From: DAOUMU01 sp034409055 | GTDB lineage: Bacteria; Chloroflexota; Anaerolineae; 4572-78; J111 | Reading direction: 5' to 3' | DNA: 15,872 bases | NCBI GenBank assembly: GCA_034409055.1 | Contig: DAOUMU010000086.1 | Coordinates: 1 to 15,872, forward strand | Shown here: positions 8,956 through 15,872 of the stretch, in pieces | How the letters are laid out: each line of letters opens with the position of its first letter | Numbering within the stretch: position 1 is the stretch's first letter | Position numbers and translations under genes: made by a program | Notes under the pieces: model-generated | What the model saw: the letters and a program-made list of their open reading frames with translations, nothing else | Told to the model about the DNA's origin: nothing | Database searches by the model: none

Positions 8956-9354
8956 TTAGAAATGCTCCCACTGGCCCCATTCTTCCTTTCTTTTCTCTTC
9001 TTTCAAGATCGCACTCAGGACAGTGCTGATCAGGCTGATGATAATACTTCCCCAAAAGGCCGGCCAGAAGCCCTCGACCTGAAACCTGGGACCGGCCAAC
9101 CAACTGGTCAGCATTAACATCAGGGCATTCATGATGAAGGTGAACAAGCCCAAGGTTAGAATGTAAAAAGGGCAAGTGGCCAAAGCCAGGATCGGTTTGA
9201 TCACCGCGTTGACCAGGCCAAAGATCAAAGCCACAACGAGAATGTTGAGGATAGAGACCGATTCACCGCCGGCAAAATTAATGCCGGGCACAAGGGCAGC
9301 CGCCACGCCGAGCGCCACCGCATTGATGATTAACCGAATGAAAAATTGAGCCAT
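8956..9354 (-). CDS. YvlD-like four-helix membrane protein (phage holin family 4)
   Basis: This 132-residue membrane protein matches the YvlD / phage holin family 4 (PF04020-like) layout of four hydrophobic helices at roughly 5-25, 35-55, 60-85 and 97-117. The family signature regions LIFGLVNAVIKPIL (43-56) and PFYILTLGLFTFIMNALML (62-80) are clear. The family is named for a weak likeness to holins, but chromosomal members such as YvlD are not phage genes, and their job is unknown, perhaps membrane stress. The tail after the last helix (EEKRKEEWGQWEHF) is charged and cytoplasmic. The ATG lies 6 bases after the stop of the next gene upstream, with GGTGG as its likely ribosome binding site, so the two are co-expressed. 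Confidence 0.85.
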   Translation of the reverse strand: MAQFFIRLIINAVALGVAAALVPGINFAGGESVSILNILVVALIFGLVNAVIKPILALATCPFYILTLGLFTFIMNALMLMLTSWLAGPRFQVEGFWPAFWGSIIISLISTVLSAILKEEKRKEEWGQWEHF

Positions 9355-9360
9355 AGCTAG

Positions 9361-9627
9361 TTACCACCATCTGTCATTAGCAAATTGGTAAACTTTAATG
9401 CCTGAAATGATCGGCACAGCGATGTAAATGGGGGCAAAAATAAAGCCCAGGCAGCCCAAGCTGAAAGAAATTAAAGCAGCGACCAGGGCCAAAAATATCC
9501 AATAACCGACCAGCAGCAAAATACCTCTAAAAAAATCACCACCATACATCCAGCCCAGGCCCAACAACCCAAAGTAACCGCCAATAATCTCTATCAACGC
9601 AGCAATAATTGGTTTATTTGTGTTCAT
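9361..9627 (-). CDS. Small membrane protein, TM2-like
   Basis: This 88-residue protein has three hydrophobic segments at about 7-26, 33-55 and 57-77. The GYFGLLGLGWMYGGDFFRGI region (17-36) resembles the short Gly-rich loop between the helices of TM2-domain proteins, but I cannot assign the family with certainty. GGAG lies 8 bases before the ATG. It is immediately upstream of the YvlD-like gene, so the two probably form a small membrane-protein operon. Function unknown. Confidence 0.7.
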   Translation of the reverse strand: MNTNKPIIAALIEIIGGYFGLLGLGWMYGGDFFRGILLLVGYWIFLALVAALISFSLGCLGFIFAPIYIAVPIISGIKVYQFANDRWW

Positions 9628-9654
9628 CCTTTTCGCTCCACGATTTCGGTTTTA

Positions 9655-9778
9655 GTAACTATTCACCTTGTTCCTTATGTCACTGCGAGCCAGAGGCGAA
9701 GCAGTCTCCACCTGGAATTGGAGATTGCTTCGGGCTGCGCCCTCGCAATGACATCATGCCAAGAAGGTGAATAGTTAC
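9655..9778. repeat. Nested palindromic element (MITE-like)
   Basis: A perfect 15-bp inverted repeat (GTAACTATTCACCTT at 9655-9669 and its inverse at 9764-9778) encloses a second, imperfect inverted repeat of about 35 bases (about 9676-9709 and 9721-9755) containing GCGAAGCAGTCTCC and its diverged inverse. The inner unit resembles a dispersed repeat family common in many bacterial genomes (words like CGAAGCAATCTC). There is no coding capacity. It lies between the downstream DAC fusion gene and the small membrane-protein genes. Confidence 0.8.
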
Positions 9779-9849
9779 CAGTTTTATTATCTACTACGTA
9801 TCACGCTTGAAAAAGTTTCAGTGTCACAGTGAGGATGGACAATAGCTCA

Positions 9850-12792
9850 TTACAACGATAGCACCCGCCGTCCAGAGTCGTATATGGTAATAGGGCCATC
9901 CTGGGAAACAGTAATGGCCAGACAGTGGGCTTCGGCACTCATTTTGGCCGCACTGCTGTGCCGGGCTCCTTTGCCTGGGCCAATCTCGGCCTGAGTGTCG
10001 GCTCTGGGCCGCAGCAGGACCATGCAGCCTCTAAACTTACCCTGAACATCTATCACGGTGGCCCCATCCTGCTTGGCAAAGTTGATTAACTCCCGATCAG
10101 ACAGATGCTCGACACCGGTGCTAACAATCATGGCGAAATGGCTGGTTTCCGGAGCGTCAGCGTACTCCAGAATGGCATCGACATTACCCACCAGGAAAAT
10201 CGCCCCCAGGTTTTCCTCCGACATCTGGAAGGCGCAGCGTAACACCCGTCGCACCAGATTGAGGTCGTAATTTTTCTGCTGGGTCAGGGCGGTTAACACC
10301 TTATCCACATGGTGCATGTTGTCCGGCGACCAGTCGCCGTTGGAGTAACGACCCACCAGGTGCCCATTGGCAAAGACCCGCACCTGCCGGCCCCCGGTGG
10401 GGACGAAAAATACCAGGGCATCACATTGCCGGGAGATGATCGCGTGGTGACGAAATTGAGGCCCCAGCAGGAAACTGACCGCTTGTTCGTCCAAGGCCAC
10501 ATTTAGCTTGTGGATGCCCCGCACGTAGCCGTGTTTATCCACCAGGTAGCCCAGTACCAGGCCATCGACCATCTTGGCCAGGGTGATCAAGATCTTACGC
10601 ATTCGACGAATATGGTCGTGACGCAGCAATTGAATTTGACTGGGGGGCAGGAAGCGGCTGATTCGACCCGGATCGCCCACAATTAAGGCGGTTGAGAGGG
10701 GTTTCTCTTCGCTCTCCATTTGGGCAATCGTGGCCGCTGCATCGCAGATATGAACCATAGAAGGGGCGTCAATGTGCTTGGTACGGGCCAGGTCGAAGAG
10801 GAACTGGATACCTGCATCCGCCAACCAGGCATCGAGGATACTTTCTTTTTCCAACAACTCCTGTAGCCGTTCCGGGGTGACCTGAAACTGGGTCACCTCT
10901 TTGTCTTTTTGGTGTGGCATTAGCGGGTACATCGTGTCAATCTCTCGGACGTACCGCTCGGCTACCACGTGACGGCCAAGTTTCACCAATTGGGCCAGTT
11001 CGTCGGCTGTCTTGCTGGCAGCTTGCTCGATCAAACTGTATTCCCTGATTTGCGCCCAAGCTTTTAGGGGGCGATTAGCCTCGCCGACCACCTTATCTAA
11101 CAGGGCCTTCACCGTGGGATGAGCGGTGGTGGTCATCAGCTTGCTGTCATCGGTTTCCTGTCGCCAAAACCACCTGGTGGTTGTTGATGAGGGCGCGGTA
11201 GAGGGGGTTGCCTCCTCCTTTACCTCTTCCTCCTCCTGGAAATGAGTGGCCAATGCCTCCAGATTGGGCACAATCAGGGCCGAAACATAGGGCCGGCCTT
11301 CGCCAAAAACAGTGGCCTGGGCGATGAAAGGGCTGGCCATCAGGGCCTCTTCGATAGGAGTCGGCATAATCTTGTGCCCCATGGAGAGGACCATCACCGG
11401 TTGTTTACGGCCGGTAAGGTACAGGTAGTCATCCTGGCCGAAGCGAGCCAGGTTGCCGGTGTGTAGCCAGCCCCCAATGTCAAGCATTGGCTGCATTTCT
11501 ATTGGCCACCCCCAGTACTCGCACATGACCGTTTCCCCCCGAACCAACAGTTCACCATCGTCGGCTATACGGATATCGAAGCCCGGGCTGATCTGCCCGC
11601 AGGAGCCGAGACGGCGCGCCTCGGGTCGGCTGACCGCCGGAAACCCGCCCGCTTCGGTTACACTGTAGACGTTGAGAACAGGCAGGCCAATGGCCTCAAA
11701 GAACTCCGCCAAATTCTGAGGTAACGGAGCGCCTGTCGAATACAAACGGCGCATTCGTCCCCCGATGCCCCCTTTGAACTGGCTAAAGAAGGTCAGGTCG
11801 GCCCGGGCGTATGCTTCTCGTAGTTTCTTAGAAGCAGTTGGTCCGGCTGCCCAGAATTCTCTGCCCTTGGCCACCGCCCACTCGAACATTTCCTGGCTGG
11901 TTTCCGGCATTCGGGCTACGTTGTCCATAATAATGTCGTAAAGATCCTCGAAAAAGTGGGGCATATTTAGAGTTACAGTCGGGCCTGTCTGCTGCATATC
12001 TTCGGCTATGGCTGTGCCCCTGGCGTCACTCAAGACATTGGCCACACCTGACAAGAAGTAGTGGAGAGCAGCTTGCAGGCTGGGAGGATAGCCCCAGGAC
12101 AGGATGGTAAAGGCCAGGTCGTCTTCATCAAGGGGCAACCACTCGGCCATATGCTGCATCGTTTTTAGGGCCCGGGCGTGATCGAATACCGCCCCTCTGA
12201 GCCGACCCGCCTCGCCACCCGTGTAATGAATTGAGATCAGGGTTTCAGGAGCGGTGCTGACAGCGTAAAATCGAATAGCCTCACGTTCTTCAGCCGTAAG
12301 CGACTCGGTCTCGGCCAGGATCGTCCTGATTGGGATCGGGCCAGGGTAAGACTCGGCCACTTCGTCCATAACCAGGATGGTCTGCAAATCGGGACACCGG
12401 TTGGGGTCCGCTTTCACGGAGTCCAGGATTGCCTGGAGGAGTTGCTCGTTATTCAGGACTACCAGGCAGGCCCCCGAATCCTGGAGCGTAAATCGAAGCG
12501 TGTCGAACGCAAGCGAAGGACGCAGGGGCACCACCATCCCTCCAGACAATAGGGTAGCCATGTAGATGACCATCCACTCCAAACAATTGTCACTGGCTAT
12601 AACCACTCGCTCTCCATTGGAGATGCCCTGGCTACGCAAAAATTTGACCATGCAGAGGGTTAAGGTTTGAAATCTCTGATAGGAAATATTATGATAGTGT
12701 TCGCCCCGTTTAACTTTAAAGCAGGTCTTTTGGGCGTAGGTATCCATTGCGGCCAAAATGGCTTGATTTAAGTTTTTGATTTGCTCGTTCAT
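9850..12792 (-). CDS. ANL-like/diadenylate cyclase fusion, downstream copy (degenerate ANL)
   Basis: This 980-residue protein joins an acyl-CoA-synthetase-like ANL domain (about 5-640) to a conserved middle region (about 640-855) and a DAC (DisA_N) domain (about 855-980). DAC proteins join two ATP into c-di-AMP; LGAIFLVG (862-869), QDGATVID (908-915, the DGA motif) and GARHSSAA (942-949, equivalent to GTRHRAA) are clear. The third residue of the usual RHR is Ser. The ANL part is degenerate: the phosphate loop reads YTGGEAGRLRGA (190-201), with R199 in place of the usual Lys, and TGN (445-447) replaces TGD. E380, R462 and the terminal K604 remain. A 20-30 residue acidic and Thr/Ser-rich insert lies at about 520-555. 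The start at 12792 is 7 bases after the upstream stop; the earlier ATG at 12849 would add 19 residues absent from the paralogue. No Shine-Dalgarno site is seen, so translational coupling is likely. Confidence 0.85.
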   Translation of the reverse strand: MNEQIKNLNQAILAAMDTYAQKTCFKVKRGEHYHNISYQRFQTLTLCMVKFLRSQGISNGERVVIASDNCLEWMVIYMATLLSGGMVVPLRPSLAFDTLRFTLQDSGACLVVLNNEQLLQAILDSVKADPNRCPDLQTILVMDEVAESYPGPIPIRTILAETESLTAEEREAIRFYAVSTAPETLISIHYTGGEAGRLRGAVFDHARALKTMQHMAEWLPLDEDDLAFTILSWGYPPSLQAALHYFLSGVANVLSDARGTAIAEDMQQTGPTVTLNMPHFFEDLYDIIMDNVARMPETSQEMFEWAVAKGREFWAAGPTASKKLREAYARADLTFFSQFKGGIGGRMRRLYSTGAPLPQNLAEFFEAIGLPVLNVYSVTEAGGFPAVSRPEARRLGSCGQISPGFDIRIADDGELLVRGETVMCEYWGWPIEMQPMLDIGGWLHTGNLARFGQDDYLYLTGRKQPVMVLSMGHKIMPTPIEEALMASPFIAQATVFGEGRPYVSALIVPNLEALATHFQEEEEVKEEATPSTAPSSTTTRWFWRQETDDSKLMTTTAHPTVKALLDKVVGEANRPLKAWAQIREYSLIEQAASKTADELAQLVKLGRHVVAERYVREIDTMYPLMPHQKDKEVTQFQVTPERLQELLEKESILDAWLADAGIQFLFDLARTKHIDAPSMVHICDAAATIAQMESEEKPLSTALIVGDPGRISRFLPPSQIQLLRHDHIRRMRKILITLAKMVDGLVLGYLVDKHGYVRGIHKLNVALDEQAVSFLLGPQFRHHAIISRQCDALVFFVPTGGRQVRVFANGHLVGRYSNGDWSPDNMHHVDKVLTALTQQKNYDLNLVRRVLRCAFQMSEENLGAIFLVGNVDAILEYADAPETSHFAMIVSTGVEHLSDRELINFAKQDGATVIDVQGKFRGCMVLLRPRADTQAEIGPGKGARHSSAAKMSAEAHCLAITVSQDGPITIYDSGRRVLSL

Positions 12793-12799
12793 CAGATTT

Positions 12800-15658
12800 T
12801 TACAGAGATAACACTCGTTCCCCACTGTCATAGATGGTGATGGGGCCATCTTGGGACACGGTAATGGCCAGGCATTTGGCCTCGGCGCTCATCTTGGCCG
12901 CACTGCTGTGTCGCGCCCCTTTGCCCGGTCCAATCTCGGCCTGGGTATTGGCATCGGGCCGTAGCAGCACCATGCAACTTCTAAACTTGCCTCTGGCATC
13001 TATTACGGTGGCTCCGTCTTGCTTGGCAAAGTTAATTAACTCTCGGTCAGACATATAATCCATATCGCCGCTAACAATCATAGCGAAATGGCTGGTTTCC
13101 GGCGCATCGGAGCGATCCATAATGGTGTCGGCGTCGCCAATAATAAAAATGGCTCCCAGGTTTTCCTCCGACATCTGGAAGGCACAGCGCAACACTCGTT
13201 GTATCAGAGCCAGATTATAATTTTTCTGCTCGGCCAGTCCAGTCACCACCTTGTCCACCCGTGATATGTTCTCCGGTGACCAGTCACCGTTGGAGTAGCG
13301 ACCCACCAGTTGCCCATCGGCAAAGACTCGCACCTGCCGGCCCCCGGTAGGGACAAAAAACACCAGAGCGTCACACCGCCGGGAAATCGCCGCATGGCGA
13401 CGAAATTGGGGACCCAGTAAGAAGCTGATCGGTTGTTCATCCAGATTTACGGCCAGCTTGTGGATACCGCGCACGTAACCATACTTATCCACCAGGTAGC
13501 CCAGTACCATACCATCGACCATCTTGGCCAGGGTGGCCAGAATATGGCTCATACGACGGATGTGGTCTTGACGCAGTAATTGGACCTCACTTTCGGGTAG
13601 CACGCGGCTAATACGGACCGGGTCGCCGACAATCAGGGCGGTTGAGAGCGGTTTCTCTTCACTCTCCATTTGGGCAATCGTGGCCGCTGTATCGCAGATG
13701 TGGACCATAGAAGGGGCGTCAATTTGCTTCTCCCGGGCCAGATCGAACAGGAACTCGATGCCCGCGTCCGCCATCCAGGCGTCGAGGATACTTTCTTTTT
13801 CCAACAACTTCTGTAGTTGCTCCGGACTGACCTGGACCTGGGTAACCTCTTTCTCTTCCAACTGAATGGTCAGGGGGTACATCGCTTCGATTTGGGTGGC
13901 ATATCGTTCAGCCACCACGTGGCGGCTGATTTTGGCCGAAGCGGTCAGTTCGCCGGCCGCTTGACTCAAGGGCTGCTCTAATAGACTGTATTCTCTGACT
14001 TGCTCCCATTGGTCTAGCCGGCTGTTCACCTCACCAATGGCTTCATCCAACAGTTCCTTCACTTTGGGGTGGGCGGTTGTGGTCACCGGTTCGGTATTTT
14101 CGTTTGTCTGCTCTTGAAAGTGAGCGGCCAGGGCTTCCAGGTTGGGCAAAATCATGGCCGAAACGTATGGTTTGTCCTCACCAAAAACGGCGGCCTGGGT
14201 GATGAAAGGACTAACTATGAGCGCCTTTTCGATAGCAGCCGGGCTAATTTTGCGTCCGGTGGACAGCACAATCAAGTGCTGCTTGCGGCCGGTAATATAT
14301 AAATGACCGTCCTCAAGGTACCCGACATCCCCACTGTGTAACCAGCCGTTGGCATCAAGCACCTGTTGCGTTTCTGTGGGCCGCCGCCAGTATTCGCGCA
14401 TGACCGTCTCACCGCGCACCAGTACCTCATCATCGCCGGCAATACGCACCTCGAAAGCGGACGTCACCTGGCCACAGGAGCCGGAACGGCGGGTATTGGG
14501 CCGGCTAACCGCCGGAAACCCCCCGGCTTCGGTCAGGCTGTAGACATTGAAGACCGGTAAACCGACAACCTCAAAGAACTCAGCCAATTCCTGGGACAAT
14601 GAAGCCCCAGTCGAATAAAAACGACGTATACGTCCCCCGATAGACCCTCTAAACCGGCTGAAAAAAGTTGCGTCAGCCCGGGTATACTCCTGGTGTAACT
14701 CTGACGAGACCGCCGAGCCGGCCGCCCGGTATTCTTTACCCTTGGCCATAGCCCAGTGGAAGAGTTCCTGTTTGGCTTCCGGCTGCTGCGCTACCCAGGC
14801 CATGTATGCCTCATAGAACTGCTCTAAAATGTAGGGGGTGGTCAGGACGACTGTTGGACTGGCCTGCTGCATGTTCGTGATCACCGTTTCATAACTCTCC
14901 ATCAAAGCATTCGTAATGCCTGATAGAAAGTAATGGAGGGCAACCGCCAGGTTAGGGACTTCGCTCCAAGGCCTGAGGGTGAAAGCCAGATCATCCTCTT
15001 CAAAGGTGAACCACTCAGCAATGTGCCACATACTGGCCAAACTCTGGGCGTGATCGAACACAGCCCCTTTGGGCCGGCCTGTTTCGCTGGTAACATAATG
15101 GATAGAAGCCAGGGCGTTGGACCGGACACCGGCCGCGTGGGACCGGATGGCTTCTTGCTCTGAGGAAGGCGGGGTACCGATCTCAGCCAGAACAGTTACT
15201 GAAACACCCTCTGGCGATAGGTTACCGGTATCGCTTAAGGTCAGGATGGTTTTGAGATTGGGGAGGTGTTCGCCAGCCTCCGAGGATATGGTCTGGATAT
15301 GCTCCTCGTCTTGCAGTACGGCAATGGAGGCCTCCGAATCTTCCAGAATGAAACGTAACATGTCTCCTGTAAGCGAGGTACGTAATGGCACGGCGACGCC
15401 GCCCGACAGCAAGCAGGCCATATAAGCGGCCATCCATTCCACGGAGTTGTTGGCGGTAATAACCACTCGCTCCCCCTTGGAGATACCCTGGCGGCGAAAA
15501 AAGCTGGCCAGGCGGAAGGTGAGTATCTCAAATTGCCGGTAGGAGATGTCTTGATAACGTGTGCCCCGCTTGACCTGAAAGCAAGTCTGACCGGCGTAGG
15601 TGGTCATCGCCGCCAGAATGGCTTGATTTAAATTTTGGGTATCTGGCCCGATACTCAT
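12800..15658 (-). CDS. ANL/diadenylate cyclase fusion, upstream copy (near-canonical ANL)
   Basis: This 952-residue protein has the same layout as its neighbour: long-chain acyl-CoA-synthetase-like ANL domain (about 10-610), conserved middle region (about 610-825) and C-terminal DAC domain (about 830-952). The ANL part keeps more hallmarks: YVTSETGRPKGA (188-199) with K197, YSLTEAGG with E377, WLHSGDVG with D444, ITGRK with R458, and a terminal-loop Lys at K576 in the ELTASAKISRH segment. The phosphate loop is still unusual (SETG for GTTG). The DAC domain shows LGAIFIIG, QDGATVID (880-887) and GARHSSAA (914-921). The expected activities are ATP-dependent fatty-acid or carboxylate adenylation and c-di-AMP synthesis, neither shown. 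GGGGAGG lies about 5 bases before the chosen ATG; a start at 15742 would lie inside a repeat and add residues with no counterpart in the paralogue. No membrane segment or signal peptide is seen. Confidence 0.87.
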   Translation of the reverse strand: MSIGPDTQNLNQAILAAMTTYAGQTCFQVKRGTRYQDISYRQFEILTFRLASFFRRQGISKGERVVITANNSVEWMAAYMACLLSGGVAVPLRTSLTGDMLRFILEDSEASIAVLQDEEHIQTISSEAGEHLPNLKTILTLSDTGNLSPEGVSVTVLAEIGTPPSSEQEAIRSHAAGVRSNALASIHYVTSETGRPKGAVFDHAQSLASMWHIAEWFTFEEDDLAFTLRPWSEVPNLAVALHYFLSGITNALMESYETVITNMQQASPTVVLTTPYILEQFYEAYMAWVAQQPEAKQELFHWAMAKGKEYRAAGSAVSSELHQEYTRADATFFSRFRGSIGGRIRRFYSTGASLSQELAEFFEVVGLPVFNVYSLTEAGGFPAVSRPNTRRSGSCGQVTSAFEVRIAGDDEVLVRGETVMREYWRRPTETQQVLDANGWLHSGDVGYLEDGHLYITGRKQHLIVLSTGRKISPAAIEKALIVSPFITQAAVFGEDKPYVSAMILPNLEALAAHFQEQTNENTEPVTTTAHPKVKELLDEAIGEVNSRLDQWEQVREYSLLEQPLSQAAGELTASAKISRHVVAERYATQIEAMYPLTIQLEEKEVTQVQVSPEQLQKLLEKESILDAWMADAGIEFLFDLAREKQIDAPSMVHICDTAATIAQMESEEKPLSTALIVGDPVRISRVLPESEVQLLRQDHIRRMSHILATLAKMVDGMVLGYLVDKYGYVRGIHKLAVNLDEQPISFLLGPQFRRHAAISRRCDALVFFVPTGGRQVRVFADGQLVGRYSNGDWSPENISRVDKVVTGLAEQKNYNLALIQRVLRCAFQMSEENLGAIFIIGDADTIMDRSDAPETSHFAMIVSGDMDYMSDRELINFAKQDGATVIDARGKFRSCMVLLRPDANTQAEIGPGKGARHSSAAKMSAEAKCLAITVSQDGPITIYDSGERVLSL

Positions 15659-15706
15659 CCCTGCCTCCCCGGTGAATGAGAGTTCATAGAACCAGAATTG
15701 ACAATG

Positions 15707-15872
15707 AAAAAGTAACTTCCGGTAAGACAACCCCATAAGCATCCAACCACGTAAAACGTAAAGCGTAAAACGTAAAAGTGAGCCGTAGATAAGACATTAC
15801 GCTTCACGTTTTACGTCACCTGCCCTGTGGGTTCACGAGTTGGCTGGCGACATCAAGCGGAAGTTACTTTTT
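15707..15872. repeat. Nested palindromic element upstream of the DAC operon
   Basis: A perfect 15-bp inverted repeat (AAAAAGTAACTTCCG at 15707-15721 and its inverse at 15858-15872, the window end) encloses an inner inverted repeat of 20 bp with one mismatch (15749-15768 and 15797-15816) made of ACGTAAAACGT-type words. The left inner arm is followed by a further partial copy of the same word. There is no coding capacity. It ends about 50 bases before the upstream DAC fusion start, so any promoter of that operon lies in or just beyond it; I could not identify a convincing one. Confidence 0.75.

Noticed and set aside
8956..9354. Phage remnant because of the holin-family name
   Set aside because: YvlD-like proteins are ordinary chromosomal membrane proteins and no other phage gene is nearby.
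12793..12849. Start of the downstream fusion at 12849, overlapping the upstream gene by 50 bases
   Set aside because: The extra 19 residues have no counterpart in the paralogue and there is no ribosome binding site; the ATG at 12792 lines up with the paralogue start.
15659..15742. Longer N-terminus of the upstream fusion beginning at 15742
   Set aside because: It would start inside the palindromic element, whereas GGGGAGG sits just before the ATG at 15658, where homology with the paralogue begins.

Overview
The window reads as a chromosomal segment of a Gram-variable bacterium of the Chloroflexota type, possibly near Anaerolineae. That placement is an inference from the protein families, the mid-range GC content of the genes and the dispersed palindromic repeats; no rRNA or other taxonomic marker is present. 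Most genes lie on the minus strand.

Layout. Bases 1-383 are AT-rich and apparently non-coding, with short repeats. Next come minus-strand genes for an AIM24-family protein (384-1061), a DUF218/YdcF-like soluble protein (1123-1752), and a tightly coupled pair: a PII-like small protein (2780-3145) followed by a CaCA-family cation antiporter (1791-2783). ATP-type phosphoenolpyruvate carboxykinase (pckA, 3351-4958) has a textbook terminator and lies behind a small unrecognised acidic protein (5076-5417). A divergent plus-strand pair, a MurG/GT1-like glycosyltransferase-fold protein (5711-6811) and an AcuC-like deacetylase (6827-7936), starts from a good sigma70-type promoter and meets a convergent APH-family kinase (7945-8925). 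Two small membrane proteins follow (8956-9354 and 9361-9627).

The right third (9850-15658) is the most unusual part. It holds two tandem paralogues of about 950-980 residues. Each fuses an N-terminal acyl-CoA-synthetase-like (ANL, AMP-binding) domain to a conserved middle region and a C-terminal diadenylate cyclase (DAC/DisA_N) domain. The upstream copy keeps most ANL motifs. The downstream copy has lost key ANL residues but keeps a DAC domain that is nearly the same. The pair looks like a lipid/acyl- or ATP-responsive source of c-di-AMP or a related nucleotide. It is bracketed by two nested palindromic elements, at 9655-9778 and 15707-15872.

Possible link across the window. The PII-like protein is translationally coupled to a cation antiporter. 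PII-like proteins and cation transporters are both known classes of c-di-AMP target, so the left and right parts might share a messenger. This is an inference only.
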